A DNA stretch of 64,000 nucleotides from positions 62,001 through 126,000 of the forward strand of contig WEDG01002894.1 in assembly GCA_017591395.1 (NCBI GenBank), written 5' to 3'. Both the position numbers and the translations under genes were made by a program. Below the pieces are notes generated by a model, which worked only from the letters and a program-made list of their open reading frames with translations, had not been told where the DNA came from and did not search any database. Of the stretch, positions 41,903 to 53,199 are shown piece after piece. Position 1 is the stretch's first letter; every line of letters begins with the position of its first letter. The stretch comes from Schistocephalus solidus (Eukaryota > Platyhelminthes > Cestoda > Diphyllobothriidea > Diphyllobothriidae).

Positions 41903-44290
41903 ATAGGTTTATTGATTTGGCAATGCTTGGGTGCCGTCAAATCCTTATAACACAGGAAAAATCCTAAAATGAACTCCTCCTTTCAGTAACCACTTAAGCT
42001 TTGATTTGCTGATTTGCAGTGTTCGAAATGAAGAGTTAGTTTTAAGTAAAAAAAACCTGTTTTCCAAGAATTAGAAATAGCAAAATTTGAAGTTAAAACA
42101 GATATACAGATGGGGATGAATGTATCAGGGTAAGAACAGTTAGAGTCAAGACTTTTCTGTTATTGACGTTCGAGAGTATTCACTTGACGGAGGTAGAAAC
42201 GTCTGCAGTCGATTCAAAGGGATAGTTACTTCCAATCAGATGAAAGCGCAGTCGATTCCGGTGTGGGGTTGTAACGGACCCTAACTACGCGTTTTTTTTA
42301 ACCGAGCTTGCTTCCGTTTTTGTAGATAGGCTGTAATTTCGCACGTGCTAGCCGACCGGACACGCCGCCGCCTCTAGGATAAGTCACTTTATATCTGTCG
42401 TCCCTTTCGTCGTTTAAACCGTAACCTCTCCCCGTTAATCGTTTATACTAACATTCATTATATTGATATTCGTATCGTTTCACATATATTGTACTTATCA
42501 CCTTAACCTATTTCACATACATATTGACCGTTATATCGATTGCTTTTTGATCTATTATTCGTAACATTATATCGGAATGTCTGAGTCTTCAGAAGACGCA
42601 ACGTCAAAGTATATTCTCGTGAAGAAGCATACTGAATTATATCCGTGACCCCGTAGTACAGCTTCCTCCTTATCGCCGAATCGGCCGGACGCTACAGGGT
42701 CTGCCGACTAATTAGACTTAGTTGACTGATTGCAAAAAAGGTGGAAATAGATTAGGAGCAAGAGGAGTTCAACGGTTAGAAACTTTCAATGTAGTACTTC
42801 AGTCTTCATATTTGTGTTTTATAATATATTGTTGATTATGTTTGATCTGGCTGAATGAAACAGCTAGTACCATTCGTTTCATAAACTATATCAAAACCTA
42901 GGCGTGCGGCTCGTTGCGCATTCGAATAACGTAGAGCATAAATGATGTTAAAAAAGGAAAAAAGATACTACTAACAGATAGAGATAAAAAATAATAAGTT
43001 TTGCAAGTTAGTTTTAAAGCAAATTGTTTAACAATCATAAAATTATAAATAAAAATAAAGACGATATCCAAAAACATTTGAAAATGCAAAATTATCCTAA
43101 ATTATTTTATAAGTTTTAACAATAGAATAAAGCTGCTTTTAGATTATGGGTATATCAATCATTAAATAGAGAGCCCTTGCGCATAGCCAGAGGATAGGTA
43201 TTTCTGAGTCTTGTAGGTTACTAACCACCAGCTATAGCTTCCCATAACCAGAAGGTGAACCACATAACCAGATGATTAAATTCTTCATCGCTGTGGGCAT
43301 TGCAGGTCATCGTATGAGGTTTATAAAAGGACGTGAAATAACTACTCGTGGGAGCTTCTGGCCTGAGTATCCAGTTCTAGTGAAATGGCTATCGCCATCA
43401 TCAAAAGCAACGTACGTTTGGATTTGCAGCTTGACTTCTAGGTGCAGATACGGCAGCTCATCGGGATGACTCGGAATTGAAGCAATTATTGCCGATATTA
43501 ACCACCGCGTCGTAAAACACGTGATTCTCGATGTTGGCGTTATCAGAGCCCTTTCGGCCCGACTTCTATGTTAAAGAACCGGGTTGAAAACTGCCCTAGC
43601 TTATTCAAAAATAGATGTGTGGTATTATTTAACAGATATTGTTTGATTTTTATTTTAAATTCTAGTAGGGTTTGGCTATTTCTAATAGAACTTGGTGGGA
43701 CATTCCATATTGTCGCGTATCTTATGGAATAGAAGTTAGATCTTTGGGCCTTTTCATTTAGGAATTTTCATAATATTTTCATAATTTCTAGTGTCTCGGG
43801 GGCCGTTTTGATTAGTTGGTATATTCATTCGGAGAAATCTTGGTCGTTTGCGATTTTGAATATAAAATTGAGACCACTTTTGAGTCTTCTGATCCAGACG
43901 GGTTTCACACCATATCTATTGTATAGTTCCATGTATGAGCCTTGAATGCCATCACATATGGATAAGGATCTGGTAAAGCATCTTGGAATTGCTTCTTGTT
44001 TCTTTTGGCCATCTGATGGCATTATTCAAAAAAATTGCGCAGTAATCCAGGAGAGGTAAAACGTACATTTTAGATAGTTGTATCTTTAGGGCAGGTGAGG
44101 AGAAATTATTGCAAATGAATCCGCATAGTCTAGTGGCTTTCGGAGATATTTGTTTACCGTGGGGATATAAATTTAAGAGTATTTGTAAAGCTAAGAACCA
44201 AGTCTTTTATTGATGTTGTCTCGGTTATTTCCTGATTGTTGAAAATTAGGGATGAAGTTTTTAAGGACCAAAAATCAGGAGATGACATTT
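41903..44290. repeat. Composite duplicated block, copy 2
   Basis: Partner of 18565-20990, with the same start (aataggtttattgatttggca), the same long AT-rich 3' UTR and the same family-C ORF2 tail. The segment 42284-42688 is unlike 18911-19372, although both end with a short ATG-led acidic frame (M-S-E-S-S-E-D and M-S-E-Y-L-H-Q-D) and rejoin at agggtctgccg. Confidence 0.82.
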
Positions 44291-45392
44291 ACTTGGAGAG
44301 AATGGCATTTTTCCATAGAGTACTACATTCGCTTAGTTTTTCAAGATCATTTTCAATCGTTCTAGGCATACTGGCTACTGTATGCTTGTTATATGCATAT
44401 GCAAGTTTTGAGTCGTCCACTTATAAAAATGTTTCAGCTGACTTTTATATAGAGGATAAGTCGTGAATGTATATAAGAAATAGGAGGGGACATAGGATAG
44501 TCCCCTGAAGTACTCCACTGCTAATATGAGATGGTTCTGAGACCACGTTTCAAATTTGTTCTACCTGATATCGGTTTTGAAGGTAAGATTATAGAAAGTT
44601 GAGAAGAGGAGACCCAAACCCATAACTTAGTAGCTTCACTAGAAGCCTTTGATGGGGGACTTTATCGAAAGCTTTTTTAGGTCAAAGTATATCGTAGCTA
44701 CCGTGTTTTCCGTCATCTCTGTTACTTGGAAACGAATTCAAGGAATGTGAGATGGCAGGACTGACATTAATTTTAAGGTAAGAAAACGTGTTGAGAGGAA
44801 GGTATGAGGTAAGCGTTTGTTAGATAGTTTAGCATTTGGTTCGAAATTATTTTTCTAGGATTTTTGCTATAGCCGCTGTTCGGTGAACACCACGATAGCT
44901 TTGTGTATCAGATCAGTTCCCGTTTTTAAAGATTGGTGTAATGCTTGAGTATTTCCAGATTTCTGGATACAAACCATTTGATTGGAGCAAGGAAAATAGA
45001 CTAGACAGCAGTATTGGAGCATATATCATACGCTTCAGTATGCAAGGTGGGATTTTATCCGTTCCATAAGAGATGGAATTAGAAAGTTGTCCGATAGCTT
45101 TTTTGACGGTTTCTTCGCTAAAACAGATCTCATTGAGGGTAAATGCTGTCATATCTGTTGGTTGGGGTATCGGCTCCTGCTCAACTGAATATTTGGGTAC
45201 GAAGTACTTATTGAATAAATTTGCTATTTGGTTATCATCCGTTATTACTTGTCCTGCGTCATCAATCATGAGTTGGGGACCTGGTTTTCGATTAGTGTTC
45301 ATTTGTTTCAGAAAGATCTGGGCTGTTTTTTTTCGGAAAACTCTATTGCCTGGCGTTCCGCTGCTATGTTTTTGTTTGCTTCCATTTTTCAC
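43570..45392 (-). pseudogene. Family-C LINE reverse transcriptase
   Basis: 45392-44913 gives the connector and fingers (G-P-Q-L-M-I-D-D, S-I-S-Y-G-T-D-K-I-P, I-W-K-Y-S-S-I-T-P-I-F-K). In other frames follow I-Y-F-D-L-K-K-A-F-D-K-V-P-H (motif A), S-S-G-V-L-Q-G-T-I-L-C-P-L-L-F-L-I-Y-I-H-D-L (motif B), V-D-D-S-K-L-A-Y-A-Y (active site, first residue mutated or a stop), and the tail 44022-43570 with M-E-L-Y-N-R-Y-G-V-K-P-V-W-I-R-R-L. At least four lesions. Confidence 0.82.
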
Positions 45393-45699
45393 CTAGATTA
45401 TGTGGATAAATAACTAATTGAGGGATCATGAAGTTGTTTTTTTAGTTTTTTAGTCGCTTGGAAAGGAAGTTCGGAATTTGTGACTTATACGGTGATCTCT
45501 CATCGATTAAGGTATATAGAATTATAAAAAGGGAAGGTATAAAGGTTAACGCCTTCCGTCGCTGATGTCTCTAGATGATATGAACTCCAGTCTAGTGACC
45601 TTACATAGCTGTTCATATATTCAATGTCGAGTTTTTTTTGGATTTATGTAAATGTAACTAGAACCTTATGTTTTTTTATGTTTAGAGGGAGCATTGTTA

Positions 45700-46583
45700 T
45701 TATTGCCTTTTGATCACTTTCAAAGGTTATGCTGTCGTAATGCGTATTTAGGGGCCAGATATCATTTGTGAGAATAATGTCTAGTATGGTGTTTTTTGGG
45801 TCGGTTTATTGATTATTTGTGTCCAGTTATGGAAGACAATTGATGATAGCAGTTCATCATGTCTGGTGGGGGCTGATAGTTTAGCCCAGTTTATTTCAGG
45901 ACGGTTTGATCGCCTGCAATTATCTTATATTCAAATTGAATATTTGATATAGTATCTATTAGATTGGTTAGGCCAGTGTCATCATTACTACATTCTGGAG
46001 GATTGTAGAGATATCCGATATGTATATTTTTGTGCGACAGGGATTTAACTGTGACAAAGCATGCTTCGCCAGGGAAATTTTCGTGTGAAATATCGAAACC
46101 ACTTTCTTCAATGGAAGTTTTTATGTATATCATACAGCCGCCGCCTCGTTTATTAATGCGGTCTTGTCAATAGAAATTGTAGTTTGGGACAAATAGTGAA
46201 GCATTCGATGTTAATTAATTAACCCATGTTTCCGTTAAACAAACTTTATCGGGATTATAGGCTTCAATGAATGTCCTAAGTTGTGGTATTTTATGTATTA
46301 TCGATCTCAAATTAATAAGGGCGATACTAAGAATGTCGGATAGGGAAGAGGCCAGCTGCTGTAAAAAAAACTGATTTCTAAAACTGTTTTGATTGTGCGA
46401 TGGGCTAATAGAAGGGAAGTGTGTAACTGTTTGGAGGTATGGTGATGTGTATGGTGAGAAATGAGTGAATGGGTAAGAGTGTATGTCTTGAGTGGGTGGT
46501 GGGACTTGAGTGCATGGGTTAAAGTGTATGGGTTGTGTGTAGGTGTTAGAGTGCATGGAGTGAGTGTAGAGGTTATGCCCCAT
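45700..46583 (-). pseudogene. Family-C LINE endonuclease
   Basis: It starts with a His/Thr/Tyr/Pro-rich low-complexity leader (M-H-S-N-T-Y-T-Q-P-I-H-F-N-P). Then come I-N-L-R-S-I-I-H-K, V-C-L-T-E-T-W (catalytic Glu), K-R-G-G-G-C-M-I-Y, GYLYNPPECSNDDTGLTNLI, I-I-A-G-D where D-F-N should follow but is mutated, and F-E-S-D-Q at the S-D-H position (His lost). Two catalytic positions are damaged. Confidence 0.78.
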
Positions 46584-46806
46584 ATGGGGGGATGATTAAC
46601 TGGGCGGTTATTGTAAAAACCTGGGGTTATTTTTGGGAAGGTTTGCCGACCTAGGTAATTGGTTTAGTTGCTATAAGTTGCTACTATGTTTGAAAGGTAA
46701 GCGTGCGTTGGTTTACTCCTAGGCCATGCATTTGGATTTGAGGGAGATGAGGTGCTATTATAAGAGCTTATTCATGTCTTATGAGAGTTTGCAGGGTTTG
46801 GAGCAT

Positions 46807-47810
46807 TCAGATTTCTTGAATTGACATTTTTGGCATTTTGGTAGTAATGGTGTGCTCAATAAAGCTTTTTTGTATAGGAATACTAACTGGGAGACAAATA
46901 GGGTTATCTTTTGAGCTTGTAGGGATTGACACGTAAGTCATAGGATTTGTATGAGTTGCAGGGTCGACATTTTCTGTTACTGTTTGTTCAATTTTTGGAG
47001 TCGTAGAAACACTTATATTACTATCTAATATTTCAACATGACTTGATCCAGAATTTGTGTCATCAAGCTTTCTAGAGAGGTTATAGCATTTGGAGGTGCT
47101 CTTTCCTTTGGATTCTGACATCCTCTCCTAATTGCTGAAGCAGTTATTCGATTGTATTATGAGTGTCAGAATAACAATAAGATAAACTTGCCAAAGGTTT
47201 GGCTAAGGAGACACTACGTATTTTTATTTTGATCAAACTGCCTTATACGCTTTGCAGCGTTGGAAGTGCCTGCTTGAGATTCCACTGAGGAGACGGTATG
47301 ATTAACATCTGGTTTGAGCTGTGTGGCTTTATTCTGAAGTTCACGTCTTTGCATAGGTGTGAGGTCTAGACCTATGAATGCCTTTCGGGTGAGCAGAGTT
47401 TGGTTTACTTCAGGGTTTTGTAGAACTAGATCGGCTTTGATTTGTGAATAGAAGGTCACTAACACTGGCTTATTTTTGCTTCTTGAGTTAAGCCTTTTGG
47501 TGTAAGCTATGCGGATGTATAGACCACACGAGTGTATGAGTTTTTGGATTGATGGTGTGGGGTTAACAGTGTGGGGGATATTTCGGATAGTGATATTAAA
47601 CTGGCGTTGGGACCTATCAACGATCTCTGATGAGACTACGTGTATAATCAGTTCTATTTGTGGTACGCTTGTTAAGCTGGTTGTAAAAGATTTTGAGTCT
47701 AATAACGATTTGAGCAACGTAAATAGATGTTAATATTTGTCGATAAAGTTTTGCAGACGTAGAATAGCTGAGAGATCTAGTTTATCGATAGTTACTTTTG
47801 CGTCCGTCAT
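46807..47810 (-). pseudogene. Family-C LINE ORF1
   Basis: The likely start is ATG at 47810 (M-T-D-A-K-V-T-I-D-K-L-D), interrupted by a stop after 27 codons. The main open frame 47717-47214 has R-Q-F-N-I-T-I-R-N-I-P, PVLVTFYSQIKADLVLQNP and G-L-D-L-T-P-M-Q-R-R-E-L-Q, an RRM-like nucleic-acid-binding fold used by many CR1/Jockey ORF1 proteins. A Thr/Ser/Pro-rich frame (47121-46807) follows and may be the linker to ORF2. Confidence 0.7.
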
Positions 47811-48070
47811 ATTTCTGGTATATGAATACGTGAGGATTTAGACGGTTTGATGCCAAAAATTGGGAGCTAGGGTACAGAAGTAAACTTCTTATAAATTTAT
47901 ATATATATATTTGATCTGAAATGAACGGATGCCACGTGGTTTGAAATTTCTAGCAGCAAGAAGACCGATTTTAATCGAGTCTTGCACTGAAACTAACAGT
48001 CCACAGACATTAATTGGTTCAAATTATTGAATCAATTAATTGAATCTTCCGTCCAGTTGCCTTCGATATC
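47811..48070. other. 5' UTR or flank of the family-C LINE
   Basis: Noncoding, AT-rich, with a TA run at about 47899-47910. No other feature. Confidence 0.35.
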
Positions 48071-48292
48071 CTCACAGTTTGACCAGGAGAGTTCTCCAAA
48101 TCGAGCACTGTCAGAAATCTTGGCCTACACAACCTACCAGTCCAATCCAATCTCTAACGGCTCTCCAGGGTTTCTGAGGACTTTTATTCGACTAGGACAG
48201 CTCTCCAAATAGAGCAACCTGCCGAAAATCTTGGCTTGGCCTACACAACCTACTAGTCCAATCCAGGCTCTAACTGCTTGTCAGGATTTCTG
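48071..48292 (+). repeat. Two tandem copies of an about 109-bp unit
   Basis: Copies begin near 48071 and 48180 and share tctccaaat.gagca, gaaa.tcttggc, cctacacaacctac.agtcc and tttctgagga. The unit lies about 350 bp upstream of the CR1-like element's ORF1 and may be promoter monomers of its 5' UTR. Confidence 0.7.
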
Positions 48293-48559
48293 AGGAGTAT
48301 CTACAAAACAGGCTGAGTCATTTATTATCCATATTCTGTCCAACTGATTGTGAAATTTATATCGAGTAACTCGTTATAACAAATACTTTTAACAACTTCC
48401 ACTAGCCGACGTATTTAAGAACGTTCGAGGGATTTCATTAATTTGCAAAAAAGACGGAGTAGGTAAATTATATACTGCTAGTGTAAAACCACTGGTAGTG
48501 TAAACCTTCACCTAGCCACCAGTTAATTCTTAAGTCAGCACACAAGAATTCAAAAAGTC

Positions 48560-48637
48560 ATGCCGCAAGCCGGACTCGAACCCGCGACCACCAACGTGAT
48601 GGCGACGCTCGCTAGCCACTCGACCACCTCATCACGG
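48560..48637 (-). repeat. Antisense tRNA-like module in LINE 5' region (copy 3)
   Basis: On the minus strand the A box is ggtggtcgagtggctagc and the B box gcgggttcgagtcc, with four of five T-stem pairs. The acceptor strands do not pair over seven bases. Read on the sense strand it gives P-Q-A-G-L-E-P-A-T-T-N-V, the translated signature of antisense tRNA sequence. It sits just before the ORF1 start region (M-H-A-I-D-D-T-A-I-C-G-G-C). Confidence 0.65.
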
Positions 48638-48657
48638 CGGCGGGCGCTCTCTAAAAT

Positions 48658-49737
48658 TAATATGCACGCTATTGACGACACTGCCATTTGTGGAGGCTGT
48701 CAGAAACTGTCCATCATGCTTAACCAGCTCAAGGATGAGATAAGGCAAATAAAATCTGCGCTAAAAGGCACCCCTAAAGCAGTAGATGCCATTTAGAAGT
48801 CAACTGAGCGACTTACCAGGAGTAAAACCATTGATACGTGTTCAAATGGTATCCCAACAACAACTTCGACAGCTTCTAAGGCCACCGAACAACAAGTACC
48901 AATAGCGCAGGACAAAAAAGTCCGCCTAAAACAAAAAAATGCCGTCCAAAACGCAAAACTGACACCAAGAAGGAAAGAGCCAATGGACAACCGACTTCGA
49001 GACATTCCTCAAAAAAGCGCGAACACGGGGCTTTGACCATTGCCTTGTCCTCCACAGGAAATACTGAGATTCTCACACCAAGCACAAGCAGTGGAATTGA
49101 TTACCCAACCGAAACTACCACCTGCGATTAAAAATCGCCGAAACCCGAAAAAACCGGATCAAAGCCAACACATAGCCAATCAGCATCCACTCCATCGTCA
49201 CCGGTGCGCAACGTGAAACCTTCCCACCGGATAGTGGAAGACAGCGTCGTATGTACAAAAAATGCAACGGACAGAAAAAAAAGTTTCATAATACAGGGAC
49301 TACCTGAATCAAAAGCTACCACTCCCGTAGACCGATATTCTGAAGACATGAACCGCTTTCATGAACTCCTGAACAATATGCTGGAACCTAATATGTCGAT
49401 TGAACTGGAAAAAGCCTTCCACCTTGGAAAACGGCCCGAAAGCCAATCCGAATCAACACGTCCTAGGCCTCTAAAAGATATCTTGACCAGTAGCCACGAT
49501 GCCAGTCTCATTCTGTCTAGGCGCTTTAAGTTCAAAAAACTCAAACCCTGCAGTTTTTTTCAACAGGACTTCTCACCTGCGGAGCGGAACAAACGCCATC
49601 AACTTGTCATCGAACTTAGACGGTGGCTCAGTGAGGGGGAAACAAATTTGGTTATTTACAACAACCAAGTGATCCATCGTCCATTGTTCTCCTCATGGAG
49701 AGGCCCGTTCCGGATTACCACGCAGATGGCCCAGTAA
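48658..49737 (+). pseudogene. Family-D LINE ORF1
   Basis: A Cys-motif start (A-I-C-G-G-C-Q-K-L) with a leucine-rich helix is followed by a stop near 48796 and a Lys-rich linker. The long open frame 49204-49737 contains R-K-K-S-F-I-I-Q-G-L-P-E-S, LEKAFHLGKRPESQ, R-P-R-P-L-K-D-I-L and S-P-A-E-R-N-K-R-H-Q-L-V-I-E-L. It is an RNA-binding chaperone-like ORF1. Its end overlaps the ORF2 ATG at 49695 by 43 bases in another frame. Confidence 0.82.
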
Positions 49738-50580
49738 ACAGGGGCTCGCGCCCGACTGTTAGCACTTTCCGAGCAAACCGCAAACTAACATTCCTGTACA
49801 CCAATGCACAGAGTATATTATCGAAGCTCGACGAGCTTAAGATTCATATCTGCCATCTATCTCCAGATATAATTTCCGTAACAGAAACTTGGTTGTCCCA
49901 ACACGTGGACGACCGGGAGGTTACTATGGCTGGCTACCAACCTTTTAGAAAAGACAGGAAAGAGCGTCAAGGCGGTGGCCTACTCACATACATGAAAAGC
50001 GAACTTACAGTTTTACACAAACTTATAAACTCGCGTCTACTTCCGAGGCGATATGGCTATCCGTAAAAGTGCCAGGCACATCAAGTCTAGATGTCCTGAC
50101 AGTCTACCGCCCACCGAGAAGAGACCCCGTAGCCGATGCTTACCTGCTAGAGGAGCTTGAAAAGATTGCTACACGGTTGGATATCCTGATCATGGGTGAC
50201 TTCAATGCGCCTCACATCGACTGTAGCTCAATTTGCGCACATAGTTCTGACCTAGCCTTTGACGGTCGTCTTCTGAGCACGACGCTCAAGCTACTTCTCA
50301 CACAGTACGTCTCTTTTCCAACAAGGGTGTGCGAAGGACAACAGGCCAATTGCCTGGACCTAGTTCTCACGAAGTCGCACGACAGCATCGACGAAGTGTC
50401 ATGTCTACCGCCGCTAGGTAAAAGTGACCACGTGGTACTGCTATGGGAGTACTCACTATTTTCTATGCCAGCAAGACCCACAACAATCAGAAGGAATATA
50501 TGGCAAGGCGATTTCGGTGGAATGAGGGCCGAACTCATGCGCACTCAGTGGTAACCTTTATTCTTTGGAAACATAACCGA
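49695..50580 (+). pseudogene. Family-D LINE endonuclease
   Basis: L-Y-T-N-A-Q-S-I-L-S-K, I-I-S-V-T-E-T-W (Glu), R-Q-G-G-G-L-L-T-Y, then after a single frameshift near 50035 L-T-V-Y-R-P-P-R-R, DILIMGDFNAPHID, N-C-L-D-L-V-L-T-K and G-K-S-D-H (Asp-His). All catalytic residues are kept. Another shift occurs near 50545. Confidence 0.9.
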
Positions 50581-50617
50581 GGACTGGGAAACGTTCCGGG
50601 ACATACTGCGCAGGCTC

Positions 50618-52523
50618 ATGGAAAATCACTGTCCAATTTTAAGAAAAAGGTATACGAACAGACTGCGATGGCTTACGCATGCCTTAAAATTCGAAGTTAA
50701 CAAAAAACGGAGATTGTGGAAAAAATCGCTTACGGACGGAACTCCTGCATCTCTAAATGCGTACAAAATGCAGAAAAATCGGGTCAAGGGCCTTATTGTT
50801 AGAACAAGACAGGCTTTCGAAGTGGACCCGCTGAACCGGGCCACCCTGAACCCGAAACTGTTTTACGGTTACCTCAGGCAGAATACACGGAACAAGCATC
50901 CAATACCCCTACTGAGGGACGCTGAGGGCATAGACCTTACTGAAGACGGTACGAAGGCTGATCATCTTTCGGAATTTTTCGAGTCTCTTTTCACAAAGGA
51001 AACGAGTTACGATTACCCTACCAATAGCTTCGAAGTGGATACAATAGTCGAGACTGTTCATTTCACCGAGACTACTGTCCTCAAGGAACTTTTGGTGTTA
51101 AAGGAATCTAAGTCTCCGGGTCCCGAACTGTTAAAAGAGTTAGCGAGAGAGTTGGAAAAACCACTCTCTACGCTTTTCCAAACATCCTTCCAGACCGGAA
51201 GTCTACCAGCCGACTGGAAATCCGCATGGATCACGCCGCTTTATAAGGGTGGAAGCCGGGTCTCGGCAAACAATTATCGACCGGTCAGCCTAACTTCAGT
51301 TTGCTGCAAATAATGGAAAAAATAATAAAGCAACAAATAATGCAGTTCCTAGAACATAACATTCTGCTTTCCGAGGTCCAGCACGGTTTCCGTAGAGGTA
51401 GATCCTGCGTCACAAATTTGCTCTACTGTTTAGAACGTTTGACTGAAGCGGTCGATAGAGGAAAAACGGTGCACTCAGTCTATATCGACTTCAAAAAGGC
51501 TTTTGATAGCGTGCCGCACCACCGCCTTCTTTATAAACTCAACCGAATAGGCGAAAGAGGTAGATTTCTGACATAAATAGAAAACTTTTTAACTGGCCGC
51601 TCACAAACTGTCCATATCAGCGACAAACAGTCGACCAAGGTTGAGGTTGAGAGTGGTGTTCCCCAAGGCTCTGTTCTCGGCCCTATTTTGTTCATTGTCT
51701 ACATCAACGATTGTGCCAACGAACTGGACTGCGATATTGCCATGTTTGCCGATGATCTCAAACTGTGGCGCGTCATTCAAACTGCGGCTGACGAAGAGAA
51801 CTTGCAGGCAAACTTACATCGACTCCAGAAATGCTCAAATGTCTGGCTCTTGCCATTTAATGATAGCAAGTGCAATATCATACGAGTCAGGAAAAGCAAT
51901 CTTTCGAACCGTACGGTTAAACGTCTGAATGGCATTCCATTGAAAGTAGTGGATGCCCAAAAGGACTTGGGAGTCTGGATCATGCCCTCGCTTAAACCCT
52001 CCCTACATTGCGCAAAGGTAGCGAAGTCATCCATGTCGATTCTATACCTCGTTAAACGAGCTTTCGCAGCCTTCATTACCGACTGCTTCGCTAAAGTCTT
52101 CGGAACATTTTTGCGGCCACAGTTGAGTCCGCTATCCAAGCTTGGAGACCCTGGGCGGTGAAAGACATCAACATCCTCGAAAAGGTCCAAAGGCGAGCAA
52201 CAAAACTTGTCCTTGGACATGGCTCACAGCCTTATGAAACACCGCTGTCGAATCTCAATCTCTTTCCCTTGTGCTATAGACATCTTCGGGGGGACCTGAT
52301 ACTAGCATTCCGCATACTACGCGCCCAAGACTGTTGTCTCGTCCCAGGTGATTTCTTCGAGCTAGCAACAACAACGAACTTGAGAGGTCATCCTCTCAAA
52401 TTACGTGTGACTGGAGCAAGGCTAGACACTCGGAAGTACTTCTTCTCCAAAAGAGTAGTCGAAGCTTGGAATAGTCTTCCTCTGGATGTTGTTATGTCGG
52501 AATCCTTGGAGGTTTTTAAGTGA
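50618..52523 (+). pseudogene. Family-D LINE reverse transcriptase
   Basis: The long frame 50618-51313 gives connector and fingers (W-I-T-P-L-Y-K-G-G, A-N-N-Y-R-P-V-S-L-T-S). After a shift at 51312 come QHGFRRGRSCVTNL, VYIDFKKAFDSVPHHRLL (motif A) and, beyond a stop near 51576, V-P-Q-G-S-V-L-G-P-I-L-F-I-V-Y-I-N-D-C (motif B), M-F-A-D-D-L-K-L-W (active site), KDLGVW and F-L-R-P-Q-L. A last shift near 52130 leads to the tail 52158-52523 with VQRRATKLVLGHGSQPYETP and V-V-E-A-W-N-S-L-P. Only about four lesions; all motifs intact. Confidence 0.92.
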
Positions 52524-53199
52524 AAGTCAGATTGATAAAATTGTGCGAGCTACGACACGAACTGAAAGCTGCCAGAGTGACGTCAGCAAATAAGGTATTT
52601 ATGATACTACTAGCTATATGTACGTAACATTTATTTATGTTTTTTATTTTCGTTTGAGGTCTTGCACTCTCCCATAATTCCCATGCTGGGGTCCTCGAGG
52701 TCTTCGCTGCTTAATTATTTGCAGACCTTGGTGACACCGTGAGTGTTCGCATCAGCTGGACCTGGTGACCGTCGTCCAAGAAATGTATGAACTTTCTCCC
52801 TTGGTTCGAACCGCAATGGACCGAGGATGATCTGGGCATATATTTCCGCCTTTGAAATCCCTCAACGGACTCTGCAATCAACAAGGGAGCATCTGGCTGA
52901 TTAATTTAAACCTCCGCAATGCCCCCCGTTGGACCCCCTCCCAAGGGCGACAGTTTTTTTCTCCTAAATATCACCGGGAGTTTTTTTTACTGTCTGCTCT
53001 TTTTCAGCTATGTTGGCCTCGCCAACCAATCGAGATACTATTTTTTGATACCACAAGTCGCATGTACAAATAGGGAATTCAAAGGTGACTCGCCTACATC
53101 TCCCTCAAATATACTGATACTGATACTAATTAAGTGGGCAAACTGACGCCACTAACACAATTTGGATTATAAGTACACTAGGTACTCAGCATCGCGTCA

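Larger units (their letters stand above)
43570..47810 (-). mobile_element. Family-C LINE, near full length, minus strand
   Basis: Read from 47810 downwards: ORF1, EN, RT and ORF2 tail in the correct order, each with lesions. The 3' UTR probably extends to about 42690 or 41903. The truncated copy at 18565-21015 shares its 3' part. Confidence 0.85.
48560..53128 (+). mobile_element. CR1-like LINE (family D), best preserved element in the window
   Basis: It has ORF1, EN and RT on the plus strand with only a handful of frame lesions, then about 0.6 kb of 3' UTR ending in a short microsatellite (atactgatactgatacta). This replaces a poly(A) tail, as is usual for CR1 elements. The true 5' end is uncertain and may include the tandem units at 48071. 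Confidence 0.87.

Noticed and set aside
48560..48637. A functional tRNA gene on the minus strand
   Set aside because: A and B boxes are present, but the acceptor strands do not pair over seven bases and no credible anticodon stem can be drawn. Two other LINE copies have a similar module, so it is treated as tRNA-derived.
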